In this document: in pieces, positions 21,501 through 35,000 of the stretch
Position numbering within the stretch: position 1 is the first letter of the stretch
How the letters are laid out: the number at the start of each line of letters is the position of its first letter
Assembly: GCA_963082875.1 (NCBI GenBank)
Contig: OY720099.1
Location: forward strand, 1,116,001 to 1,180,000
DNA length: 64,000 bases
Direction of reading: 5' to 3'
Origin: Corella eumyota
Lineage: Eukaryota; Chordata; Ascidiacea; Phlebobranchia; Corellidae
Position numbers and translations under genes: made by a program
The notes under the pieces: generated by a model
Seen by the model: the letters and a program-made list of their open reading frames with translations, nothing else
Databases searched by the model: none
What the model was told of the DNA's origin: nothing

Positions 21501-24500
21501 AGTGACGTTACAATGATAAATATATATAATACATCAATATTTGATTAAATCTAATTAAAATATTAAACTCACGTCAATTATAAATTGAAGGAGTTTTGTG
21601 TAGTCCTCCTCCGTCGACAATATCTCCTTTAATACGTACATCCTCAACCTCTGCTCGCCCGTTAGCCCCACCTCGCGGCCATCATGAGACGACAGCGAGT
21701 CTGCTTCGTTTATATGCAAAGCAGCTTTCATGCCTCTGCGAACCGTTCTGCAAAAATAAAACAGTTGCTATATTAACATTAAACTTTAAAGCTTAATTTT
21801 AACTAAGAAGTATAGAGCAGTTTCCTTATTACGTGTGCATATCCTATTATTTTCTATAACTTTCCTGTTTTTATGAATAGGGTTTATTTTTTGCTTATTA
21901 TACCATAAAATAATAGAGAGCTGTTTTTTGCTTTTGAATTTTGTTTAAATAGCAACATTGTTAATTGTTAGGTTATTATTTTTTAAGAGCGGTTTTTATT
22001 AATTGAATTTCGGTCACAAGTTTACAATTAATTAATATTTTAACAGTTTAATAAACAAACTATATCCTAATATTAATTATAACTTGAACTAGATCAACTT
22101 TGGACTATGTTGTTGTGCATATTACTGTTATATTATGCATTAAAATCTGAATTTTTAGTTATAAAATCTCCAGTTAAAAATAATTTAAATTTGGGTTTTG
22201 TTTTTAAAAATTGCAATTTCATTTAACGTTTACTTTGTAAGGGTATACCTTGGTAATATTTAAATGTCTTAGAAATATTGTTATGCCCATTATATGCATC
22301 GTTTAGCAAAACAGCGATCGACCGATATTTTCTTACCACCAATGCGATAACCATGCTTATATAGGTAATCAATACTTCAACAACGTTATTAAAATACTTC
22401 ATACAACATAAGATAAACTGTATTAATTTTGTAATTATCGTTTAATATACTGGTACTTACCTAATATGTTGTATAAGTTTTGTTGAACAGAATATTGATT
22501 TTAAGTCATTATAATATTACATTTAAAACCCTATGTATTTTCTATTAAGCAAGCTTTTGATTTACAACTTTAAACTTACACTTAAATGTTAAAAGCTTTA
22601 CACTAACCTAATTTAAACTGACTTAACTTTAGCTTAGGCATAATATTGACATTTCCTCTAGTTCCAATGCAATTTTTACACTTTGATTACAATTTAAAAA
22701 GTTTTAAAACATAACTTTAATAATCACCTTTATTCCTCATGCCCGTAAGCTAAATTTAAACTCTAAACTTTCGTTGTACATTTTTATTGATTTAGTCGAA
22801 TTTTGTTTTAATATTTGACAACTCATTGTAGGGATTAACTTTCTTGTGTATTTAGGCGCTCGGTTATAAATCATAAAATTTGAACTACGGGAATGACTTC
22901 ACTTTACCCAAGTTTTTCGCAGTTAAAGATAAGGTTTATAAAAACAAATTAATTCCAATTTTTTTCTTGAATTTTTGGAATATTTTTCTGTTTAAAAAAC
23001 TCAACCCTTGCTTGAGTGAACTCAATATATTTATAACTAATATTTTTTACATATCCGGATCTTTATTTGTTACGTCACAACTACACCGCGTTTTCTTTTA
23101 TGACGACTTGAGAAAAGGTTTATTGACAGTATATAGCATTATATTTAACATTATAGCATTATTAAATATAAGCCTAGCTTATTTATAAAAACGTCCACTA
23201 AGCAGTTTACTTTCCTTTTCAACATAATTTAATACAAAGACATTTTTGATTTCGGTTTAATAATGTACCCATGATCTTATATACAAAATGCTATCGACTT
23301 TCTTTCAAGTATTATTTACTAACTAGGCTTACGCCAAACTTGGAATACTTTTTTACACCATATCCCATTTCATTCTTTTTATCATTGTTGTTTACAGCTT
23401 TACACCTTAGTGAGAATAATGAGACAAATGATTTAAACCCTAGCTATTATGATATCATATTACGCGTTGGGTGCTTACCCCCTAGCGCCATATAGCGGCC
23501 ACCAAATTTGTGACTATTTTAGATTTTTTTATATGGTATTTAGTTTAAATCCAAATTAAAGGAATTAAATTACATAAAATCAAAGAATTTTAAACAGCAA
23601 AGTTATAGTAGTATACTAACTTTTAATTAATACAACAACTAACCTTCCTCTTCTGGCAAGGCCACGCATGACAGATTTCTTTCTTCCTACTTTTGCTTCC
23701 ACTCCCAATAAGTTGTTGCTTCCATTGCTAACTCCACTGTTATTTGTATCAGTACGACTTCTACATACACACAATTTGTTAAATTTTGTTATTCCTAAAT
23801 GTATTAAGTTATAAGTGCTAAAATGGTGCATTGGCAGCCTCGCAGACGGCATTTTAATTGCTGCAATATGGTCTTAAACTTAGTATTTGCTTGTTATAAT
23901 TTGCCCGCGCTCTGCAAAGGATATTTTTTTATTTTAAAGGGTTTATATTGGACATACACACATATATATTGTAAATCAAGATTTATTACAGATAAGCAAC
24001 AGGATATTTAAACCACGTGAATGCATGATGCATATACATATAGTTCATTTAATTCTTAGACCGGATGAATGTATTTAGCGTTACGGTTTTACTTTATGTT
24101 ATGACTTTAAACATCAAGCATGACTCTATACTAGGTTGTGGGTGGATTTGAACTACTGACCTTGTTGTTGAAGCAGTGTTGTTTCTACTTCGTTGAGCTC
24201 TCCTTGCAAACCAGTTTGCTGGTCTCATCGACGATACACTATGTTGGCTCGACATTGATTCTGCCCGCTTGGGTGAATCTGTAGTTTATATAACAAGTTA
24301 AATAAAATCTGGGGATAAAGTTCTTTAAGTTCTTGCGAAATCTATAAATCTGAAGATGCAGTTAGTTAAAATAATAATAAAAATATTGAATATGTGAATT
24401 TTCTAATAAGGCTTTTAAATGCACAATTTTGCAAAAGTTTAAAGCACTTTCTATCAAGAATTTGCAAAGCTTAAATTCTTTAACCCTAGGTTAGTTTATA

Positions 24501-24839
24501 AATCCACTAATCTGTTTAACAAACAAACTTTCACCATGGATAATACCAACCTAAACAAGTACAACTTAAAACAGAGCTGGGGCTATAAAAATCACAGATT
24601 TTTAAGGCTTTACTGCAACCACAGATCACAACTTAAAACTGGGTCAACCTCACTTAGAATATTAAAGGTTTAAGCGGTTTTACTTTAAAGTTGTAGCAAC
24701 ATAAAATCTTACCTGGTACAATTAACGTCGGCCCTTCTTCAAATTTAACTCCATGTTTATTTTCATTCTCCTTAACTTCAACAATCTCATCGTTCAAGTG
24801 TGTTTCTTTAAGGTTTGATTTCAACATTGCTTTTTCCAT
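18573..24839 (-). CDS. Rho guanine-nucleotide exchange factor (DH-PH), P-Rex-like DH
   Basis: Eleven minus-strand exons (24839-24713, 24278-24161, 23760-23644, 21747-21573, 21497-21303, 21045-20941, 20546-20379, 20240-20133, 19416-19214, 19052-18951, 18795-18573) give 546 residues. The first ~140 are low-complexity and basic. The DH domain spans about 150-370: Leu-Lys-Glu-Ile-Leu-Ser-Thr-Glu-Glu-Asp-Tyr in helix 1, and Ile-Ser-Pro-Val-Gln-Arg-Leu-Cys-Lys-Tyr-Pro-Leu-Leu-Leu-Arg-Glu-Leu, the family signature. A PH domain follows (about 376-472; Lys-Arg-Gly-Gly-Ala-Val-Lys-Thr-Trp, Arg-Trp-Phe, final Trp). The DH resembles P-Rex (Ser-Asn-Ile-Arg-Glu-Ile, Tyr-x-Glu-Tyr-Cys), but no DEP, PDZ or phosphatase-like part follows, only a basic Ser/Lys tail that could bind acidic lipids. 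It is inferred to load GTP on Rac/Rho-type GTPases at membranes. Exact subfamily uncertain. Confidence 0.88.
19508..19790. repeat. 56-bp minisatellite family, second array (about 5 degenerate copies)
   Basis: Lies in a RhoGEF intron. Units read like those in the kelch intron (ccccaacccagt, gttgtacaagttt, attgacct), with more divergence. Single related pieces appear near 3343-3400 and, reversed, near 24540-24660. Confidence 0.7.
21748..23643 (-). other. long RhoGEF intron, no extra exon found
   Basis: A 1.9-kb intron between exons 3 and 4 of the RhoGEF gene. It is AT-rich and contains only short chance reading frames. No exon-like stretch with flanking AG and GT that matches the protein is visible. 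Confidence 0.4.
23823..24000 (+). mobile_element. dispersed repeat, 5' half of the SINE family at 37.2 kb
   Basis: The run gacggcattttaattgctg, then caatatggtc, about 60 bases of linker, then gcccgcgctctgcaaagg and acatacacacatatatattg aligns with 37.23-37.37 kb (gtctgcattttaattgttg, aatagggtc, acatatatatcg). The homology ends before the B-box part, so this is a truncated copy. It lies in a RhoGEF intron. Confidence 0.5.
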
Positions 24840-27800
24840 TACTTTAAATATTTTTATTATTAATATTTAATACAAAACCTTATTCAATCTAAAACATGTA
24901 AAACTTGTCAAAAATACAAGTATTTTACTATAGAATTGATGCCATGTATCGATTAAGCTTTAACTAATGGCATTTTCCTGTTTTAGTATTGTAAATAAAG
25001 CCACTCAGTTTCTAAACTATATGATTAATCAATTTCTATAGAGATTAAATAATGCCTACACACTTACAATGCGTATATACTGACTCACAATAAGCAAAAC
25101 CTATATCCAAATACAGATATACAGCAATTGAATATGATTTATATTCTTGTATAATAGTAGCCTACTACGCAAAAGTGATTTAAGAATTTAATATCAAATA
25201 CGTAAATCAACTTTTTATCATAAACAAACAATTATGTCAAATATTGTTTTTTTACTATGCCTAGCTGGCCACTAATACAATCTAAAACTTCGCCACGCTA
25301 AATATAAATATAGGTTACCCAGAATCGTATCTTGAAATTTTGACATATTTGACAATTAGTAAAAACTTTGAGGTATTTTAATTCTACAAAGGAAATGAAA
25401 TCGTGATAAATTATCCACTTTTTTGTTGTTTAAAATAGCCCGCAAATATCATTAATTATAATTCTTTTTTATTTAGTTTAGCTCAATTTTGAAAGTTATA
25501 AATAGTAACTGAAAAAATTTTTTCACCCGGTTGGTAAATTTCCCATTTCAAACAAAACAAGGTTAAGGTAGACTGACTCAACTGTTTAACTGATATCACT
25601 TTACAATACAAAGTTCAAAATTTAAAGTCGATAAAAGCCTTAGGAATGAACCTTTTTTGCAAAATTTTTAAACTGAAAACTTCCCTTAAAATTTTAACCC
25701 TTTTTTTTGAATATATAATTCACAAACAACAAAATTTAACATAAAATACTTTACGTTTAAAGCATAACCTTATTAACAAATGATTAATAAGCGTACCCTT
25801 ATATATTGGCATATGCCATATCACGATATAGCACCAGTTATATGTATGTATGAATCACTTTATTACAAAGAAACTTTACTACGTAGTTTCACTATTCAAA
25901 ATATAACTCATATATTTTAAATACAAAAGGACAAGCAAAGGTTAAACTTTTAACTCATATACAATTTTTATATTTTTTGGGGGGCGATATTATAAAGATA
26001 TTATTAAAATAAATTAATTTTACAATGAACTTATAATAATATGGCATGAAAAATAATAACATCCCGTTTTAGTTTATTAAACAATTTGATACTATGCCAT
26101 TAAGTACGCCTACTGTAGATGTATATTGTTTATGGTAGCTTATATTAGTCATAGTTTATTATTTTTCCTTTTAAAATTTATGATTAGTTTATTAATTGCA
26201 AATTACACTAAATCTTAAACTTTAAGAGCGCAATTTTTTACTTTAAATCGCTTTAAAAATGAGCTCACTTAGTTCTATAATTCCAGACCCAAACTAAATT
26301 GATTTTTAATCCTTAAGGTTCGTTAAAATTTGCTGATGTTTAACTTAAATTTTTAACATACTTGCTTAGTGTAGCATATAACTTAACATTTTTCTCTCAC
26401 TCAGGTTAAAGTAAATAGTGACGTGAACAAAAGTAAATAATGACGTCATAGTTTTATACGTATTTATACAAACTATGATGTTTGTTGTAAAGTAAAGGTA
26501 AACAAATAATAAAAATTTATTGGCAAGAAAATGTAAAAAAAATCATTAAGTAAAATCAATTTTTTTAAGTGAATAAAAATATATTAACTTTAATTCACCT
26601 TTATTTCAAAAACTGCGTTAAAAATATGTAAACGTTATATGAAATTAATTACTAGATAAAAATATAAAGTTACTTTTAAATTAGTTTTTAAATTTACAAA
26701 ACGAAATTTTGTGAATTTTTTTTCTTGTAAAATCTTTATTTCTTTCCGCGAAGGGGCAATAAAGAGCAAAGTTGGCGACTAAAGTTTTTTTGGATATTTC
26801 TCAAAACTAAAACAAAAAAGATAAATATTTAAAAACACAATTATATAAACTATAAACTAGTCAATAACCCAACCCACATCTAGCATTTTATTTGTTATAA
26901 TATGGTTGCAACTCAACTAATATTTGCTAATGATAACTTACCCACGCATCAAATCACAATTTACTTTATTTTTAAGGCCTTTAAATTAGCCACATATATG
27001 CATCTATATATCGTCCCATAAGTTTAAGTCTGTACAGATAACAATAACAGTAAAATATATTTTAAAATACATTAACTATGCAAAGCAAAGAAAATATATT
27101 AACAATTTTAACATTCTGAGTGTATTATTTTTTTTCATTTTTTATAATAGAAATTTAAACATATTAAAAAACAAATTAGATGTAATAAATAATAAACACA
27201 CAAATATATTTTAGGACAAAAAAGCTTTTTTTAAACTTGAAAATAGTAAATTACCTAAGTTCAGTTAGCGTGTAGTTGTACGACCTTTAGGTCTGATGTC
27301 GTGCGTGTTATTTCAAATGATGAACGATTTACAAACATTTAAAACAAAACATCAACTTCAGAGTTGAACATTCTTAACTTTGCATGTAATGGGAAAAAAT
27401 GTCTTTGGAAAGTTTTGCACAAAAAATTTGTTATTTAATATTTTAAAATATAATTTTTCTTATATGATTAATTTAGTATTTATTTTAATATTTATAAACT
27501 GATTTAAAAATTTTATTATCTTAACTTTTTAATATTACATTTATATTTGAAAAAAAAAAAATTCCATAAAATATTCAATTTTTCTGCAAAATTTAGCATG
27601 GAAAAATTAGTAGTTTAATATTAAAAAAAATTGGTATCTAATGAATAATTTGTTAAAAAAATGATCATTTATGAATTGCTCAGGAAAATTTATTACTTTA
27701 TCTTTTTAATATTAGATTTTTTATCTAATTAAATTTTAAAATAAGGTTTAAAACCCTGTTATCAAACCCAATATTTGCTTTAAATATTATTCTAAACCCA

Positions 27801-29069
27801 ACATTATTCTAAACCTTGATAAAAGGATTTGTTTATTTAATTTCCTCGTTTTATTTTTATTTCTTATCAGCGCAAAAAGTTACATTTTAATTCTGGAATT
27901 TTTAATTTAAAATCTTATTTGTTTTTGGAGCATTAAAATTTTAGAATGTTTGGTTTTCACTTGATAAGCAGATTACTGGAGCGTTAATTATGACGAAATA
28001 GTCACAGTATAATACTCCTATATGATGTCACAGGTGGCAGACAATTTAAATTATTTTAAAATGTAAATTTGGTAAGATATTAAAAATAAAACATGAATTT
28101 TTTTTTGAATTTTGTTTAAATTTAATTGTTTTAGTATTTGTATAATTCTTATAAATAACTTCATTAATATATTATTATTATTATTATATTTTGCACATTG
28201 ATAAAAGTAAATAATAAATACGATATACAATTAATATTACAACAATGCGACGGGAAAAAATGACAAAATCAATTTAATGATTTAAAACATGCCAAAAGTA
28301 TTAATGTTTACATAAAGATTTTAAGTATGTTATGGCATGGTCACCAAACCCAAATTATAAAACATATATGTTATAAAAGCCTAACTGCTAAAGCCCAAAA
28401 TTAAAACAAAGTATTTTACTTTAAACTTTTAAAATAAATGAATTATATTTTAACTTGTCATGTTAACCAAACCAATTAGACGTTGGTACCTGTCTAATAT
28501 TAATCCAGTCTGTGACTTCATAAGCAAACATTGTGATGTCATAAACGGTGCTCATTATCGAATTCCAGTCGTCGCCTTTAATTTGCTAAAACAAACTTGT
28601 TCGAATCTCGGCTGGAATGCTTTTAATTTACGGAAAACGCGAAACAAAAACTCGAATGTTGATTTAAGGATGCATTCTAGTTTTGTTTTGTTTTAATCGC
28701 CGATCGAACGATTTGTTGACATAAGAGCGCACCTCGCGAAAAAAGAAAAAGAGAGATTGTGACGTCATAATGTGATATTTAACTCGGCACACACAGGCAG
28801 TGGAACTCAGAAATGATTTGGTTCGATTGGTTGTCAATTAAATTTTGTGATTTAGTTAAAAAATTGAAATATAAATTATTAATGTTTAGATATAAAGAAT
28901 AATATTACTAGTTTGTAAATAAATCAAAATTTAAAAATTGATTTAAATTTCATTTTTGTTTTGCAGATATTTTAAATTTTATAGAACTGTTTTAAATTGA
29001 AATTGTTGGATTATTGCTGCAAATATCAAGATTTCAAGAACTATCAAGAAAATTATTTTTATTCCGAAA
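24840..29069. other. 4.2-kb AT-rich intergenic region upstream of the first ROR gene
   Basis: No gene seen. Short open frames (one of 78 codons at 28460-28696) lack any recognisable sequence or splice context. It contains an ATT microsatellite (about 28170-28188) and TGACGTCA palindromes at 26441-26448 and 28760-28767. It must hold the 5' regulatory region of the RhoGEF (left end) and of the first ROR gene (right end); the 5' leader of the latter may begin near a cag at 28963-28965. Confidence 0.5.
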
Positions 29070-32000
29070 ATGAAAGTCGGAAATTTCAAACTCAAAATTT
29101 TTCTGATTTTTCTACTTTTCTGCGTCAATGGTGAGTTAGTTAATATTTTATTTTTAATTTAAATTCCATATTTTATTTTTAATTTTATAACTTATTTAAT
29201 ATTTAGCCACTTAATTGGGATTTAAATAAAGGATATGCGTAGTGTTACGTTTATTGGACAGGTGTTAAGTAAATTATATAAACAATTTAATGTAATTATT
29301 ATTACTTTATCCGCGCAATTATTTTTCAAATATTTCAAAATTTAGAATTAAAAAAAAACTGAAGTTTTAGAAAAAAATTTGAATTTATTTTTGTTTTAAC
29401 ATTTGCACGCGGGTCAGCTTAACTTGTTAAAACGGGGGTTAATATTTGGCGGAACTGGGGCTTAGGGGTGATTTACACAGGTGGGTTTTATCTTTCCGAG
29501 TTTGAACCCAGAAGCCCGAGGTTTTTGGTGATTGATCCCACAAAAAAAATTTTTAAAAAATCAAAACTTTTTTTTTTAAATAAAAAATTGTTTTCTTAAA
29601 TTTTAAAAAAATTTTAAATTATTTTAAAACGTTTTAACCTAATTCTTAATCCACAAATTTACCCGATTATCAGTCAGGGTTTTCATTGGTCAAAATATAA
29701 TTGATTTGTCCTCAATTCTAAACAATAATTCCATCAACAATATTAAATTTCATGTCATAACATTTTTCTAAATATTTTTAAAGTCCAGTATAGCCTTATA
29801 TGGAATAAAAACTAGAACCAGTTCTGACGTGTTAGTTAGACGAACACTCAGAAATAGTTTAAGATAAGGTAATATCATTTACCGCTGATATTATCGCAAA
29901 TATATGAGTTCGAATTTTTGGAGTATTTTTATCTATTTTGAATATTTCGGATTTTTTGTTTGAGATACAACAGTGATATATATGTTTGCGTGATCTACCG
30001 CAACAGTATTAGTTTAACCTTTGCGGTAGTTTGTGGGTACCAGTATAATATATTGCTTGCGCAACTTTTAAAGAAAAACAAAATTTAATTAATTTATTTA
30101 TGACACCTTTTAAAAATTAATAATTGGAATTGCAAAAATAAAATTAGTTTTAACCGCATATTAAATATAAGCTTACAGGGAAGATCAAAAATTGTTGCAA
30201 ATTTAATTTCAAAATTTTGTCAACTTTTTGTTTTTTAATCGAGTTTTCCAGGAAAGTTAAGTCAGTCTACATCGTGACACGTTAATAAATTGACCGTTCA
30301 GCACCGCGCAAGGCCCGTAAAGTTTACCAAAAACAAATCAAAAAATCACAACATTGTCCAAGATTGACGGATCGTTTAAACACTTAGTTCTAAAAAGAGC
30401 AGTTTTCTAGCAATCGGAGTTCTGCGCAGACATGGTGACTTTACCGTTTTAATAAGTGTGTAATTTTTCAAACTCAAGACGTAGATTTTCAACAAGATTT
30501 TATCTGCTGATATAATCTCATTAATATGTCAAAATATTTGCAAAAATTCTTGCAAGAAAAACATGATTCATACAAATACCCGCATCACATTTTCTAAAAC
30601 TTGTGTTCATTTTTATGAATTAGAACACTTTGTGTTGGGTGGTCTGGTTAATGTAACACTAATTCTTAACTAGTTGAAGGATTTGTTATAATGTAAACAA
30701 CACGAATATTTAAACATTAAAAAAACTTGTTTAAAACACCCCGCAAAAATCTTTTAAAAATGTAAATCACTTAATGCAATTTCTATTTCAATAGCGCGTT
30801 AAGATTAAATTTTAACAATTTGGAAAAGTCTACTTAACTTAAGGTAAAATATAATGCGTTTTATGCATTTATAGTAATGTTACCGCTACACGTCACAAGT
30901 TGTGAAATCAAATTATTTTCCTTCCGTGCCAAAAAGTTGACTAGGGAGGTCAAATTATTAAACAAACTACCACAAAGTAAATATTGTTCAACCACCAACT
31001 AAGTGGGTAGCAAAGTTCGCTTCAAAATGTAAATACTTTGACACCACACCTGGTTCGCTTGTTTGTGAATGTGTAAAAGTCAATTTAAAGATGTTTTCGT
31101 TCCTGTTAAAACGATTTATCAATTAAGAGAGCCTAAAAGTTGAAAATTTCGCGTTTTAAAACTATTTTAGCAAACTAGGGAGCGACCTCTTCGATATTTC
31201 TAAACAAGAAGAATGTTAAAGTAGATATAAGCGTTCTTGTCGATTATTAAGTGCTCTACAGTTCGTGGGAACAATTTTTTTCTTTTTCGTGGGAATGCGA
31301 AGCTGGAGACGACTTCGTTTTTTGTCTCCCAATTATGACGTCATTATATATTTTTGTTACCGCCCACGTGACGTAATAAATAGGGAATTATGAGATTATA
31401 AAAGGTTTTTTGTAAACAAATTATTAAAAAACAAAATATTTATTTTTTTAGTAACGTTTTCGCTGAAATCTCGAAAATCGAAAAACTTTCCAGAACTTCG
31501 ACCTCTGCTGACGTCATCAACTCATCATGACGGGTAAGTCGACGTCACCTGACAACCAAACATCACGTGACGGGGTCAAAATTAGGGGTTAACCTTTTAT
31601 TTGTTCAGTTAGGGTCTGTTTGACTGTGGAAATAAATAACAAGTTTTGACCAAAATAAAAAGTAAATAAAACGTGATTTTTAAACTTTTTTTTGGATAAA
31701 AGTTTTCAAAAGTTAAAATGTCAAGTTTTAATCTTTTTGGGACTTTGATTTTTCAAAGTTTTTTTTTTTAAATTTACCAAATTTTTTTGTTCTTTAAAAA
31801 GTCCAAGTAATTTGTCGTTTTTTGGTAAATATTACATTTTAAAACAACCATTAATTATTACGTAACTATGACGTTGCTAAATTATTAAAATTAAATCGTG
31901 TATACAGTAATTAAAACATGTTCGTTCTTTAGTTCTAATTAAAGTTAAACATTTCCTTTTTAAAGTGGTTTCGTCTGTCTTATAATTAACATATTTATAA

Positions 32001-35000
32001 ACAAACCATTACAAACATAACTTCAAGATTTTACCGAACTTTCAAAGATTGATGGCGACGTTTTTAATTGTATAATACAAGTGGTATTATGACAAACAAA
32101 GGATTACATTTCTGTTGTGTTTTCAAACAAGTTTTGTTTGTTTGTTGTTTGTTTATTAACTATGTTTATTGTTACAAAACATTTGAAAATAAACATTCTG
32201 TCTTAAAATTGAAAATATTTTTATTTTTTAGAAAAAGCACAACTGAAAATGATGACCCAGCCAAAGGTAATTATTTAATTTTTTTTGTTACATTTAGACC
32301 AATATAATTGTACAATATCATGATAATATGCACTTGTACATTGTTGTAAACCTAATATGGGTATTTAAAAGTCAAAACAATGTTGTATATCATATAATTA
32401 AGTCTTAATTCGTAGTATTTTGTTTTCAAAACTTGCACGACTTTAAAATGAAAACTTTCTTAAAAGTTTCGGTTAATTTTGGTTCAGAATTTCAATCGTA
32501 AATTTTCAATGTTCTTGGATTTAAACAACACTCTCATTAGATGTAAAAACACTTTAAATTATCGCTAAACAGGTCACGTTATAACGAAAGGTACTTCAAT
32601 CTTTAGAACCTAATTACCAAGCTCTCTAAAATCGTAAACGCCAGGAGTTTGTTAATTTTGATTTCCTTAAAGTTGGAATTTTAATTTGTGAAAAATTTTA
32701 AGTTTTTTTAACCACCATTCATTTTAATAATAAAAAATGCAATAAATAATTCAATGCTGCAAAAACATCCAAATTCCATAGTTTAAAACATGGCATATTT
32801 ACCATATTTTTAGCGACGATATTATAGTATAAGATACAACATAGTTTGAGTTGTCGCAAATTAAAGGTTTTCAATAAAGTTTGAGTTGTCGCAAATTAAA
32901 GGTTTTCAATAAAGTCGTTGATGGATTCTTTTACGCTTGAAATCCTGTTACCAGAGACCGGAAAATAACTTGAATAAAATCTCTGTTATTATTGAGTCGC
33001 TTCATTTCAATATCTTTTATTTAACACGTTCATGCTGGGTTGATATCTAAAGTATAAAGGGCTGGGCTCGGATGTATTATTGAACATTTTAATTTAATTA
33101 AATTTGTCGAATTAAGTTTAAAATCGAATAACAAACTTCATAATACCAGTTGGGTTTGTGTTTGTTTAGGTGATTGTTGTTCATTTGTGACGTCATAACT
33201 GAACGATAATCGTATTGTTGTTTTAACCGGTGACATAAGTGCCCATCGCTTATTCGAGAATTAGACAGATCTAGCGTTGAAACCTTTGAAAAAATGGTTC
33301 AAACCAAAAACTTGGATTTTTCGATTTATCTTTTACCCAGCTGCCCATCTGCTCAATTTTTCTTGTCAGCAAAATTTAAAAAATGATTACGTCATTATTT
33401 GCACATCGCTTTTCCGATGACGTATAGCGTCTTGTGGGGTTAGTGGCACGTCATAAGCACCCCATTGTTTTATAACAAAAATGTACAATGTAAAAAATAA
33501 CTTCATAAGATCTCAAAAATTGTTAATTTTAGGTTTTTAGCATATTTTTTAATATTTAAATTCTAAATATTTGTTTTATTTTGTTAATTTCATTTGATTT
33601 ATTTGATGAGTGATGACAGGCTGCATTCTTTTCGGCTTTTTTGTTGACAGTTTAGTAGATTAAATTTCGTTTCATCAACTTCTTAAGTTTGTGATGTTGT
33701 CCAGATTTAAAGTCATTTTCTTATCAATTATTAAGTTGACCTAAAAGAATAAAATATTGGCGATTTAAATATATATAAAATATTTTTAATGGTGGTTATT
33801 AAATTAAAGTTATTTTTTTTGTTTTAAAAGATGGGATATCCAGTTTAACAATTTTTTCTTTGTTTTTGCACATTTGTTTTGTTGGCCTTTTTTTGTTATT
33901 AAAAGTTAAAAATTGACTTCTAAATTTCTTTTTAAATTTTTTTTGGTTATTTTTTGTTTAAAAATAAATTAAAATTCAATTTTTTTTTAGGAACACCTTT
34001 TCTGCGAGTAACTGGTTCAGGGATGAAGGATCAAAGAGCAACATCTGGTGACAAAGTTCAGTTTAAATGCAAAGTGGAGGGGTGGCCCAAGAAAAATATG
34101 TCATTTACATGGTAAGTTTAAAGTAACATTTTTTTAAGAAAAAAAACTTAAAATTAAATTTTTAATTACTTGCTATAATTTTAACAGCGAATTTATGTCC
34201 TAAAGTTGTAAATATTTTGATTTTTAATTTTAATTACAATTTGAAGCAAAATTTATTTTGGCAATTAAGCACCGTGAGAACTAATTAATTAATCTCTTTA
34301 TTTGTTTGTTGTAAATAATCAATTTAAAAGTCAAAATTTTAAAAAATCGAAATTTAATTTTAAATCTTTCATTTCGTAAATATTTTAAGTTTCGTAAAAG
34401 TTTGGTAGGATTAATAAATTAACCCCGGATTAGCCTTTTTAACAAAATAAATCTTAATTTTATAAATTATTTTAATAACTGGCATTAACTTAAGCTGACA
34501 ACTGAGCATAAACCTCGAAAAACGTCATAGTTTGTTTATTATGACGTAAACAAAGGATCTACGGTCGCGCTGTTCATAATTTTACGCCAAAAACACGAAT
34601 TTTAAATTTATAAAAATGAGTTTTTAGGTAATTTTAATTCAACTATTTTGTTTTGCATTACAACCAATTTTGTGTACTTTATTGTTAAAATAACAATTGT
34701 TATAAAACAAGGTCAACAATGTACAACAATGGCCATTGTTCTTGTAAAACAACAATGCGGTTTAACTGGTCGTTTGTTATTTAACAATTGGTTAAAAATG
34801 ACGTTTCTGCAACCGCGGTTTTCTCGCACGTGTGTTCGAATTAAGATAACGATTATTACGCATCATTAATTCTCGAAATTAACGGTTAAACAATTTACAA
34901 TTATTACGTCATAGTTGTAGTAATTTATGAGCGAACAAGGGTTAACTAATATTTAAATATGAAGTGTTGTCAAATTAAAGGTTTTTGAAAATGATTTTTT

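Noticed and set aside
22880-23495. Two plus-strand frames (102 and 74 codons) inside the long RhoGEF intron
   Set aside because: They are hydrophobic and Phe/Ile/Leu-rich, as AT-rich DNA produces by chance, and lie antisense to a well-supported gene.
28460-28696. 78-codon plus-strand frame upstream of ROR-A
   Set aside because: No recognisable protein and no conserved motif. It may be chance or part of a regulatory or leader region.
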